Assembly (NCBI RefSeq): GCF_014773385.1
Contig: NZ_JACXAI010000033.1
Location: 1-64,000 of the forward strand
Direction: 5' to 3'
From: Metabacillus arenae
Lineage (GTDB): Bacteria; Bacillota; Bacilli; Bacillales; Bacillaceae
DNA length: 64,000 nucleotides
In this document: piece by piece, positions 54,912 through 62,641 of the stretch
Layout: every line of letters begins with the position of its first letter
Position numbering within the stretch: the first letter of the stretch is position 1
Program-made: the position numbers and the translations under genes
Notes under the pieces: generated by a model
The model's input: the letters and a program-made list of their open reading frames with translations, nothing else
The model's database searches: none
Told to the model about the DNA's origin: nothing

Positions 54912-56081
54912 ATGAGTCATTTTAATACGGTTATTAATCGAAAACAAACAGCTTCTGTCAAATGGGATTTAACAAAAGAAATATTTGGTACAGATGATTT
55001 ACTGCCAATGTGGGTAGCGGATATGGATTTTCCAGCCCCGCAAGAAGTTTTAGATGCGTTGAAAAATAGGTTGGATCATGGAATTTTTGGATATACATCA
55101 ACTACCATTGAAACAAAAGAGTCTATATGCAAGTGGCTAAAAACAAGGCATGGATGGGAAATAAGTGAAGAAGATATTACCTACAGTTCTGGCGTTGTGA
55201 CTGCTCTTAGTATGGCCGTCCAAGCATATACAGAGCCAGGAGATAAAGTTATTGTTCAATCTCCTGTTTACACTCCTTTTTTTCAGATGGCAAAAGAAAA
55301 CGACCGCATTGTAGAGAACAATCAGTTGATCTTAACCAATCATCAATATGAAATGGACTTTGAAGGTCTAGAAAACATTTTAAAGGAAGATAAGGTAAAG
55401 CTCTTACTTTTATGTAACCCTCATAACCCAGTCGGCAGAGTTTGGACGAGAGAAGAGCTGATAAAATTAGGTGAGTTATGTTTAAAATACAACGTTGTTG
55501 TTGTATCTGACGAAATTCACTCTGATCTTATCTTGTTTGGTCATAAACATATTCCATTTGCTTCCCTTTCTGAAGAATTTAAAAACAATTCGATCACATG
55601 TATTGCTCCAAGTAAAACATTTAATTTGGCCGGTCTTCAAGCATCAGCGATTATCATCCCAAATGATTCGCTCAGACGGAAGTTCAATGAACAGCAGCAC
55701 AGACAAGGTTTTTTTACACTGAACACCTTTGGCTTTGTTGCGATGGAAGCAGCGTATACATACGGGGAACCATGGTTAACAGAGCTGCTGGCTTATCTAG
55801 AAGAGAATGTGATAAGATTGAAAGAATTTATTAATCAAGAAATTCCAAATATAAAAATCATCGAACCAGAATCAACTTATTTAGTTTGGCTTGATTGCAG
55901 AGCAATGGGATTATCTGATCAAGAACTAAAGCGAAAGTTATTACTTTATGGAAAAATCGCCTTAGAGCCTGGAAACAAATATGGAGAAGGTGGAGAAGGT
56001 TTTCTCCGCATCAACCTAGCATGTCCTAAAGATACGTTGGAAGAAGGGCTCCTTCGCCTAAAAAAAGCGTTAGCATCTTGA
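54912..56081 (+). CDS. patB: Cystathionine beta-lyase PatB (MalY type)
   Basis: 389-residue PLP enzyme of the MalY/PatB group, which splits cystathionine or S-conjugates to a thiol, pyruvate and ammonia. Blocks: VKWDLTKEIFGTDDLLPMWVADMDFP near residue 17, GIFGYTS near 58, LLLCNPHNPVGRVW near 165, VVSDEIHSDLILFG near 200, PLP lysine in APSKTFNLAGLQAS near 235, and EGFLRINLACPK near 365. ATG at 54912 follows GAGGTG. Divergent from yugE, as in B. subtilis. Confidence 0.92.
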   Translation: MSHFNTVINRKQTASVKWDLTKEIFGTDDLLPMWVADMDFPAPQEVLDALKNRLDHGIFGYTSTTIETKESICKWLKTRHGWEISEEDITYSSGVVTALSMAVQAYTEPGDKVIVQSPVYTPFFQMAKENDRIVENNQLILTNHQYEMDFEGLENILKEDKVKLLLLCNPHNPVGRVWTREELIKLGELCLKYNVVVVSDEIHSDLILFGHKHIPFASLSEEFKNNSITCIAPSKTFNLAGLQASAIIIPNDSLRRKFNEQQHRQGFFTLNTFGFVAMEAAYTYGEPWLTELLAYLEENVIRLKEFINQEIPNIKIIEPESTYLVWLDCRAMGLSDQELKRKLLLYGKIALEPGNKYGEGGEGFLRINLACPKDTLEEGLLRLKKALAS

Positions 56082-56112
56082 GGAAATGTTTTATCCACCT
56101 TAAACAGCATAT

Positions 56113-56290
56113 GACAAGTACCAAGGGCACACCATCTTATTGCCATTTTTGGGAGAAGAGGCTTGTGACCTCGAGCCGATGGCGACTTGCCGGCAAAGAC
56201 GTCACGTCCTTATGCATGCCGATACCAGGACGTCTTGTCCGCATGCGCTGGACAATTATAACTAACTTTAATACGTTAATACTTTAATCT
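56113..56290. repeat. Structured intergenic repeat, copy R4
   Basis: Contains AGGCTTGTGACCTCGAGCCGATGGCG, the CCGGCAAAGACGTCACGTCC...GGACGTC insert shared with R1, GCGCTGGACAATTATAACTAA and TTAATACTTTAATCT. Confidence 0.6.
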
Positions 56291-56307
56291 TTTTAACTTT
56301 GAAACCA

Positions 56308-56341
56308 CTTAAAAAAGCCTGCCAAATAGCAGGCTTTTTTA
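56308..56341 (+). terminator. Terminator downstream of patB and repeat R4
   Basis: Stem AAAGCCTGC / GCAGGCTTTT with a T run. Confidence 0.8.
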
Positions 56342-56729
56342 TATTAGAATAGCTTATACATATCTTTTCTCAACAAAATTTTCAAAATATTTTATAAAGA
56401 ACAAATAGAATGGTATAATAGTCACACATGTTAGAAATGAGTGTTTACCTTACGTTTTAATCCATCATCGCGGAAGATTTCAACAATATCAATACGGGTA
56501 TAAGTTAATATAGCTTTAATAAAGCCTATTTACTCCGACTGTAAAAAGCTCTTTTCTAAAAGATTGTTGCTATTAATCAAACAAGAAACTTTAAAGATAG
56601 GAAATCATTAAGTTTCACTGTTGGCTTCCTATCTTTCCCTTAATGAAATATTTAAATTCTTGAATTGATAGACTTTGTTTTATTAGCAGCAGGTTTTGCG
56701 AAAAACAGCCTAAGTAAAGAGGTGATGCT
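56342..56729. other. Gap of 388 bases with orphan promoter-like and hairpin elements
   Basis: A -10-like TATAAT is at 56414 and an inverted repeat AAAGATAGGAA / TTCCTATCTTT spans 56593-56636, with no gene between. It could hold a small RNA or an untranslated leader for the next gene, but support is weak. Confidence 0.3.
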
Positions 56730-57047
56730 TTGAAAAATCGTTTTATGTCCATACTAATTTGTATTTTAATTGTATTTACAGCCGGTATATCCATTCCTAA
56801 ACAATTCAATAATGGAGTAAACAGACTTAACAATGAAGCACTAGAATTTGAAGCTTGGAATGCAGTTGAGACGATCAATTCCTTGCATTTTAACTCCGTG
56901 CAAAGAGTGCTGTCGCTCAACCAGAAAGTGCTGAGTGTTAACAAAAAAACAGAATCTTGTTACGAAACAACCGTTCAATTTTATACGTTTTTTGGGATTC
57001 CTTTTAAAAAGGTTAAAGCAAATTGTGATCAGATTGCTGAAATATAA
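56730..57047 (+). CDS. Small exported protein of unknown function
   Basis: 105 residues. A signal peptide or N-terminal anchor (KNRFMSILICILIVFTAGIS) leads into a polar region with two cysteines (SCYET and ANCDQ) that could form a disulfide. Start is TTG behind GAGGTG, which decides it. A terminator lies 150 bases downstream. No family recognised. Confidence 0.55.
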   Translation: MKNRFMSILICILIVFTAGISIPKQFNNGVNRLNNEALEFEAWNAVETINSLHFNSVQRVLSLNQKVLSVNKKTESCYETTVQFYTFFGIPFKKVKANCDQIAEI

Positions 57048-57199
57048 GAGAAGATGTACAGATCGTAATAACTCCGTCCCTAAAAGCTTAACAATGACTA
57101 AAAAAATTTATCGATGAAAGCTGAATTCTTTTTATATAAAAATACACTACACCCTATAGTACTATAAATAGTTTAAACATTTTGAATTGATACAGAGAA

Positions 57200-57230
57200 C
57201 GTCGGGTGAATAATTTCCCGACGATTTTTT
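57200..57230 (+). terminator. Terminator downstream of the small exported protein gene
   Basis: Stem CGTCGGG / CCCGACG followed by ATTTTTT. Confidence 0.8.
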
Positions 57231-57254
57231 GCATGATTGGTGTTATGGTCCTGA

Positions 57255-57827
57255 TTATTTTTCTTCCTCTTTTTTCTTTACTTCTTTTTTCTCTTTTTTC
57301 ATTGCTTCTTTTTCCGTGATTTCTCCACATGCAATTCTTTCACCTGAATCACCAGATGGTTGTGTCATCCCATCATCTTTATTTTCGGTAATTACAATAG
57401 ACGTGCCTTCTTTAAACAACAATGAGTTTTTTGCACCCTTTTTCAGTGTAACTTGCGAGGCAACGAGCTCTGCTTCAGTTTTTCCTTCTGGATCAGTAAC
57501 GATATTCGGGATGTCCCCAGCATGTGCTCCCTCTGGATGCATGAGCCCATGCTGCTTATTGTCGGGGTTAAAATGATTTCCTGCCGTTTTAAAGTCAGGA
57601 CCATTACAGGTTGGATTTTCATGAATATGAATGGCATGTTCTCCAGAAGGTATCCCTTCTAAAACGATTTCCATTTTAACACCTTCAGCTTGTTCTGAAA
57701 GCTTAATCGTTCCTAAGGAATCACCATCAGGATTAAACATTTCCACCCCCATATTAGTGAGCTCTTTTTCAGTGCAGCCTACAAGAAATACAAGAAAACC
57801 TATTAGGTAAAAAGACCTTTTTTTCAT
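57255..57827 (-). CDS. Cu/Zn superoxide dismutase-like lipoprotein
   Basis: 190-residue SodC/YojM-type lipoprotein: lipobox LVGC near residue 18, SOD barrel from 25 to 170, and a Lys/Glu-rich tail (about 172-190). Ligands visible: AIHIHENPTC (two Cu His), AGNHFNP (bridging His), KQHG and GAHAGD (Zn His and Asp). The disulfide Cys are in NPTC and RIACGEI. The usual fourth Cu ligand (VIHxxxDD) is missing: the sequence reads SIVITENKDDG, Thr in place of His. Dismutase activity is therefore doubtful, as is known for some Bacillus homologues. Confidence 0.87.
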   Translation of the reverse strand: MKKRSFYLIGFLVFLVGCTEKELTNMGVEMFNPDGDSLGTIKLSEQAEGVKMEIVLEGIPSGEHAIHIHENPTCNGPDFKTAGNHFNPDNKQHGLMHPEGAHAGDIPNIVTDPEGKTEAELVASQVTLKKGAKNSLLFKEGTSIVITENKDDGMTQPSGDSGERIACGEITEKEAMKKEKKEVKKKEEEK

Positions 57828-57964
57828 TTTCTACGCCCTCCAGCGTTATCCCGTCCTAATGGCAGGTAAGTTTAATTACCCATCATTTGAAATGATGAAA
57901 GCTTCATATCTTTAATACTTATGTTTTTTGCTTAATAGAGGGCTTTTATTCATAACAGTGATTT

Positions 57965-58174
57965 CTATCTATTTTTTTCTGGATTATGATCCTTATTATT
58001 GTATAATTCTTCTACTTTTTTCTCTTCTTTATTGGAAGCTCTTACAATTAATCGGAAGACAATAACAGCAGCAATACCGAAAATTACCATTGTTATTCCT
58101 GCTGGAATATATTCCGTTTTATCTTCAGGGAAATATAAAAACAAAGCCAAAATTAGTTGTTCCAAGGCATTCAC
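57965..58174 (-). CDS. Small membrane protein of unknown function
   Basis: 69 residues: a hydrophobic N-terminus, one clear helix (AGITMVIFGIAAVIVFRLIV, about 25-44) and a charged tail (KEEKKVEELYNNKDHNPEKNR). The start may be GTG at 58174 or TTG three codons later. Family not recognised. Confidence 0.45.
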   Translation of the reverse strand: MNALEQLILALFLYFPEDKTEYIPAGITMVIFGIAAVIVFRLIVRASNKEEKKVEELYNNKDHNPEKNR

Positions 58175-58391
58175 AACCTTTCTTTGTTATTTCCAGACCA
58201 TTTATCGCAGATTAAATAATTTAACGTATAAAAGTTTGTCCAGTGCTTGCTCTTTTCGTGCTTTTCTTTCTCTACTATATCAATTTTTGTTCTTATCCTC
58301 TAGGTTAAGAAATTTTTAATTTTGACAGTTTGTTGAAAAAGGGAGAAGATTAAATTTACAATAAGCATATACAGATGAGAGGGTGAAAAGA

Positions 58392-58772
58392 TTGGGACAA
58401 TCATTTCAAATCGGAGATATTGTAAAAGGGCATTACAAAACAGGAACATATGTAGGAGAAGTGACAGCTGTTCGGCCACAACAATACTTAGTTAAAATAA
58501 AGGCTGTTTTAAAGCATCCAGCCCAAGGTGATCTTCATAATCATAAGGAAGCTGACGTTCCTTTATTCCATGAACGAAGAGCACTAGCTTTAAATGAACA
58601 AACCAATATACCTGCTCAGATGGTCCGAAAATATGAAGAAGCTGTGCCTGATTACAATAGCTCATTAAAAAATGCTATTTCAGAGTTAATGATTGAATTA
58701 ACAAAGGATGACTCAACATGGGCAAAAAAATCGATGGTAAATCTTAAACAGCTGGAAATGGAATATTTTTAA
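58392..58772 (+). CDS. kapB: Kinase-associated protein B
   Basis: About 126 residues, similar to KapB, which supports KinB signalling into the sporulation phosphorelay. Conserved: FQIGDIVKGHYKTGTYVGEVT at the start, VLKHPAQGDLHN and ADVPLFHERRALALNEQTNIP. The TTG at 58392 has GAGGGTG at 6 bases and gives the family N-terminus; the GTG nine bases earlier is part of that site. Known KapB is called a lipoprotein in older work, but no lipobox is visible here. Confidence 0.9.
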   Translation: MGQSFQIGDIVKGHYKTGTYVGEVTAVRPQQYLVKIKAVLKHPAQGDLHNHKEADVPLFHERRALALNEQTNIPAQMVRKYEEAVPDYNSSLKNAISELMIELTKDDSTWAKKSMVNLKQLEMEYF

Positions 58773-58858
58773 AAGTAGTGGAAATATGTTCATGGTGCAG
58801 GTCGCGACGCGGCTACAATGACATCAAGTGCGTCGCCCCCCCTGTTAGAAGCTTTACA

Positions 58859-59479
58859 TTAGGTAGCAAATTTTTGATACATTTTCGATAAATCAATCCG
58901 TTCACCAATCGTAGTCGGCTCTGGTTTCGCTAAGTATTTTTTGTCTTTTTCCACTAATTTAAATAAGTGATAGGTCGTTATGGCATCATCTAGGGCGCGA
59001 TGGTGTTTACCTGTCCCTTCTTTTCCATATTCTTCGACAGCCTTCCATAGCCCTGTATGATTCCGGTCACCAAAAAACTTTTTATATTCCATTGATAAAT
59101 CACGAAATGTTCCGTGAAGAGGAAATGGAATATTTAATTTGGCACAATTTTGTTTCAGTACTTTCATGTCCATGTTTCCCCATGTAATGACTGTCGTTGG
59201 AGCTTGCTTATTTAAGTATGAGAGCCTTTCAATAAGTTTTTCAAACGCCATCCCATTGCTCACCTGTTGCTGTGTTATTTTTAAAAAGGACTTGCACCGG
59301 GCTGTTAAATGAGGAAAATGAGAAGGAATCACATAAGATGAAAACTTTTCAATTACTTTTTGACCTGAAACAGCAAAGTAGCCTGCTTCAATAATTTCCG
59401 GGAAAAAACCTATTGGATTTTCTTTTCCTTCGGGCATCGTAAACTCGAAATCAATAAAAAGCAAAAGCGAGTCTTTCAT
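58859..59479 (-). CDS. kapD: 3'-5' exonuclease-like sporulation inhibitor KapD
   Basis: 206 residues, DEDD exonuclease fold (DnaQ-like). Exo I LLFIDFEFTMPE near residue 6, Exo II in VITWGNMDMKVL near 102 and Exo III HHRALDDAITTYHL near 163 retain the acidic residues. In B. subtilis KapD inhibits KinA-dependent sporulation. The ATG at 59479 has GGAGG at proper spacing; longer frames upstream are not needed. Confidence 0.92.
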   Translation of the reverse strand: MKDSLLLFIDFEFTMPEGKENPIGFFPEIIEAGYFAVSGQKVIEKFSSYVIPSHFPHLTARCKSFLKITQQQVSNGMAFEKLIERLSYLNKQAPTTVITWGNMDMKVLKQNCAKLNIPFPLHGTFRDLSMEYKKFFGDRNHTGLWKAVEEYGKEGTGKHHRALDDAITTYHLFKLVEKDKKYLAKPEPTTIGERIDLSKMYQKFAT

Positions 59480-59861
59480 TTTCGTCCTCCTTTCCAAACC
59501 TTCCCTTGAATTTCTTTTTATTACCATTATATCACCTTTCATCATTTCTTAACTTTATTTTTTACCAGAAATGAGTAGTTAGATATTTCATAATCCGAAA
59601 TAATTTCTTTATAATAGAAATTAAGTCAATAACCCTTCCAAGGTGGTTCATAAAAATTTTACTCAGTCTCTTTTCGGATTTTGAAGGCAGTTTTCAAAGA
59701 TTTGCTGCAAAGAAACATTGTTTTCATCACTCCTGGATTTTTTGTCTCTATCTGATGTGCGGACTAATGTGAGACTTAAAGCAAACATAAGGATCCTATT
59801 GGTGCTGCTTTGAAGCTCAAAAGCAACAATCAATTAGAAAAGATCCTATTGAAAGAAGAAG
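59480..59861. other. Gap of 382 bases between kapD and yuxJ
   Basis: No gene recognised. GATCCTATTG occurs twice (near 59790 and 59842) as a short direct repeat close to the yuxJ start. Confidence 0.35.
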
Positions 59862-61080
59862 GTGGTATTTATCACTGTCCAGAAACGGAATTTTTTCATC
59901 ATGTGGTTTGCCAACTTATTTGTAGCGGCGAGCGCAACGATGATTTTACCGTTTTTATCTTTGTATATTGAAACATTTGACCATTATTCAACAGATTTTG
60001 TGCAGCGATGGTCTGGTTATGTGTTTGGTGTAACCTTCCTAGTGGCATTCATTGCTTCTCCTTTTTGGGGCAGGTTTGGAGATCGGCACGGATATAAAAA
60101 AATATTAATGATAACAGGAACTGGTATCGCGACCTCTATTCTGCTTATGGGGTTTGTTCAATCTGTTTATCAACTATTTTTTACTTAGAATGATGATGGG
60201 AGCTGTAACTGGATTTATTCCTACCTCGCTCGCCTTAATTTCTGCTCAAACACCAAAGGAGACAGCTGGCAAAACGCTCGGAACCCTGCAGATGGGTACT
60301 GTATCTGGTGGATTATTCGGTCCGCTGATCGGAGGATTTTTCGCTGATAGTTATGGCTTTACCTATACATTTTTCATTACATCAAGCGTTATTTTTCTAG
60401 CTGTGTTTCTTGTAGCTGTTGGGATAAAAGAAACGCCAATTCAGCAAAAAAAAGAAAAGAAAACCACATATACCAGAAAGCAAGTTTTTCAATTTGTGTT
60501 AAAAAAACCAATGCTCTTAACAATGATGGGTTTAACACTGCTCATTCAAGTTGGAAATTTTAGTATCCAGCCATTGCTTGCTTTGTATGTTAGTGAGCTT
60601 CACGGACCTAGCAACCTCGCCTTTTATGCCGGCTTAGCTTTTTCAGCTACAGGACTTGGGAATTTGCTTGCTGCTCGTAACTGGGGGAAGCTTGGGGATA
60701 GTATTGGGTATGAAAAAGTATTGATGATTTTATTACTGCTTGCAGCCGTCTTTTTTGTCCCGCAAGGCTTTGCAGAACAACTTTGGCAGCTTGTGCTTTG
60801 CCGATTCTTATTCGGTATCGCCCTTGGAGGAATTATACCTTGTATAACTGCCTATATCCGGCAGGCGTCTCCAGTTTCTATTCAAGGTGAAGTTCTTGGC
60901 TATAATGTCAGCTTTCGTTTTCTAGGAAATGTTCTCGGTCCTGTTCTAGGAGGAGTAATCTCCAGCCACTTTGGAATTTCATCCGTTTTCTATGTGACAG
61001 CAGCTATATTTTTTATTTGTGCTGTTTGGCTGTGGAAATTTAATAATACTGAAGAAAACGAAATTGCAAAAGTTAGTTAG
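59862..61080 (+). pseudogene. yuxJ: MFS multidrug-type transporter YuxJ, frameshifted
   Basis: A 12-helix major facilitator transporter (about 405 residues if intact). The first part (WFANLFVAASATMILPFLSLY, then WGRFGDRHGYKKILM, the loop 2-3 motif) ends after VYQLFFT. The rest resumes in another frame at LLRMMMGAVTGFIPTSLAL and runs to the stop at 61080. The break is in a run of six T's at 60177-60182; five T's would restore QLFLLRMMMG. This may be a true mutation, a reversible slippage site or a sequencing error. The start codon is also weak (GTG at 59862). Confidence 0.82.
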
Positions 61081-61085
61081 AGATC

Positions 61086-61265
61086 AAGGAGTTTGACGGG
61101 AAAAACGGAACCTCAAATGATTATAAAGATTTATGGTTTATTGGCTTGAATGAATAAGATACGACAGCCGTTTGGGTTGGAAAGGAAAAAGGCAGCACTG
61201 TCCAATCCCTAATTGAAGCAGCCACCCCACTTGAAAATTTGGAAGGACATCGTGAAATAGACTAA
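61086..61265 (+). pseudogene. pbpD: C-terminal relic of a class A penicillin-binding protein (probably pbpD)
   Basis: One frame reads GKNGTSNDYKDLWFIGLNE, a TAA, then DTTAVWVGKEKGSTVQSL and ends at TAA. This matches the region after the KTGTS box of class A PBPs (KTGTSNDYKDLWFVGY...TAVWVG), with Thr to Asn at the active-site box. Only about 60 codons remain. In B. subtilis pbpD lies between yuxJ and yuxK, exactly here, so the relic marks loss of that gene. Confidence 0.72.
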
Positions 61266-61308
61266 AATACTTTAAGCAGGAGTAACTTTAGCAAGGAGAG
61301 ATTTCGAA

Positions 61309-61716
61309 ATGGCAGACACTGAAAAACCGATTGTGCTATTTGATGGAGTTTGTCAATTTTGTAATGGCGCCGTTCAATTTCTAATCAATCATGATCCTAA
61401 AGGAAACATTCGGTTTGCGGCATTACAATCGAATGCAGGACAGGATTTATTGAAAAAATTCAACCTTCCAACAAACGATTTACAGACATTTATCCTTGTG
61501 TCTAATAAAACTTACTACACGAGATCAACTGCTGCTTTAAAAACTCTCAAATACTTAGATGGTTTTTATAAGCACCTTGTTTTTTTCCTCCTTATCCCAA
61601 AGCCGCTAAGAGATATGATCTATAAAATAATAGCTAAAAATCGTTACAAATGGTTTGGGATGAAAGATGAATGTATGATCCCAACACCCGATATTCGAAA
61701 AAGGTTTTTAGATTAA
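61309..61716 (+). CDS. yuxK: DCC-family thiol-disulfide oxidoreductase
   Basis: 135 residues, DUF393 family, named for its DxxCxxC motif: VLFDGVCQFCNGAVQFL near residue 10. IRFAALQS near 35 and the C-terminal WFGMKDECMIPTPDIRKRFLD are also typical. Probably a redox protein with a thioredoxin-like fold. Position matches B. subtilis yuxK. Confidence 0.9.
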   Translation: MADTEKPIVLFDGVCQFCNGAVQFLINHDPKGNIRFAALQSNAGQDLLKKFNLPTNDLQTFILVSNKTYYTRSTAALKTLKYLDGFYKHLVFFLLIPKPLRDMIYKIIAKNRYKWFGMKDECMIPTPDIRKRFLD

Positions 61717-61723
61717 AGGATAG

Positions 61724-61766
61724 AACCTATAGCAAGCTTTTTTCAGCTTCGTTATAGGTTCATTTT
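61724..61766 (+). terminator. Terminator of yuxK
   Basis: Stem GAACCTATA / TATAGGTTC, then ATTTTTCC. Confidence 0.7.
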
Positions 61767-61769
61767 TCC

Positions 61770-61905
61770 TTCGGTGATAAGCACTCGGGCGAGCCGGCAT
61801 GAAGGTTGTTCTTTAACTTTCTTGACAGATTGACTTGTGACCCCCAGCCGATGGCGCTCGGTGCTGGACAAAGATACCACTCTTTATTACGTTATTTAAT
61901 TAACT
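61770..61905. repeat. Structured intergenic repeat, copy R5
   Basis: GGTGATAAGCACTCGGGCGAGCC, GAAGGTTgttctttAACTTTC, GATTGACTTGTGACC, AGCCGATGGCGCTCGGTGCTGGACA and an ACGTTATTTAATT end. Confidence 0.6.
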
Positions 61906-61917
61906 TTCATAACTGAC

Positions 61918-61954
61918 AAAAAAGGACAACTCGATCATTTAGAGTTGTCCTTTT
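61918..61954. terminator. Bidirectional terminator
   Basis: Stem AAAAAAGGACAACTC / GAGTTGTCCTTTTT between convergent genes. Confidence 0.85.
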
Positions 61955-61956
61955 TC

Positions 61957-62187
61957 CTATCTTGCAATTACCCTTACATATTCCCTCGGCTTAAATTTTT
62001 CCATCGTCTTTTCTTCTTCGAATAAAACATTGATTGTCGAATTTTGTTCAGCCGTATTCTGGATCAGATAGTCATTAGCACCGACTGGATCTATATACGT
62101 CCTTTTTGTTATCTCGTTTGTCATCCAAGCAGCGCCAAACATACATGAAAAAATGCTGCAGGCGGTGATAACCTTATATTTGAGCAT
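61957..62187 (-). CDS. Small anchored protein at the yufS position
   Basis: 76 residues: one N-terminal membrane helix (VITACSIFSCMFGAAWM), then a polar exposed part ending KPREYVRVIAR. It is divergent from mrpA, as yufS is in B. subtilis, but sequence identity cannot be judged. ATG at 62187 is behind GAGGTG. Confidence 0.55.
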   Translation of the reverse strand: MLKYKVITACSIFSCMFGAAWMTNEITKRTYIDPVGANDYLIQNTAEQNSTINVLFEEEKTMEKFKPREYVRVIAR

Positions 62188-62258
62188 CAAATCACCTCAC
62201 CATTTAGCATTAACCTTTAGATTTGAAATATACAAATGTAAAAAAATTTGTTATGATA

Positions 62259-62282
62259 TTTCATGTTCATATGAACCTGAAA
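62259..62282. promoter_or_regulatory. Palindromic site between the yufS-position gene and mrpA
   Basis: TTTCATGTTCATATGAACCTGAAA, imperfect palindrome with perfect core GTTCATATGAAC. It lies next to a TATGAT-like -10; possible regulator site. Confidence 0.4.
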
Positions 62283-62439
62283 ATGATATTTTTTCACTAT
62301 TCTTTCATTTCATATGTTAGATTGATATGGAGAAGGCTAAAAGGGAAAACATGCGTGTGGAGGTAATTTAAGTTATAATTTTCTTAAATTCTAAAATCGA
62401 CAAAATCCGGCAGCCATTTAAAAAACACTCGTTCTAGAA

Positions 62440-62600
62440 ACGAAAAGCTTATAATCTTGTTAAACCTAAGACAAGCCTACCCGAGCTGCTAGAAGCAGAC
62501 CGGCTAAGCCGTCGCGTCCATTTTGCCTGCAAGCATTAGACTGTCATGCCCGCCTAAGCTGGATGCAGATAACATCCTTTTACAGGTTAAACTTTAACTT
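62440..62600. repeat. Structured intergenic repeat, copy R6 (diverged)
   Basis: Begins AACGAAAAGCTTATAATC, has CTGCAAGCATTAGAC and TAAGCTGGATGCAGATAAC, ending near GTTAAACTTTAAC. The weakest copy. Confidence 0.4.
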
Positions 62601-62641
62601 AAAATATTTTTGGCCAACCCAAAAAAGTAAGGAGGTCTTTT

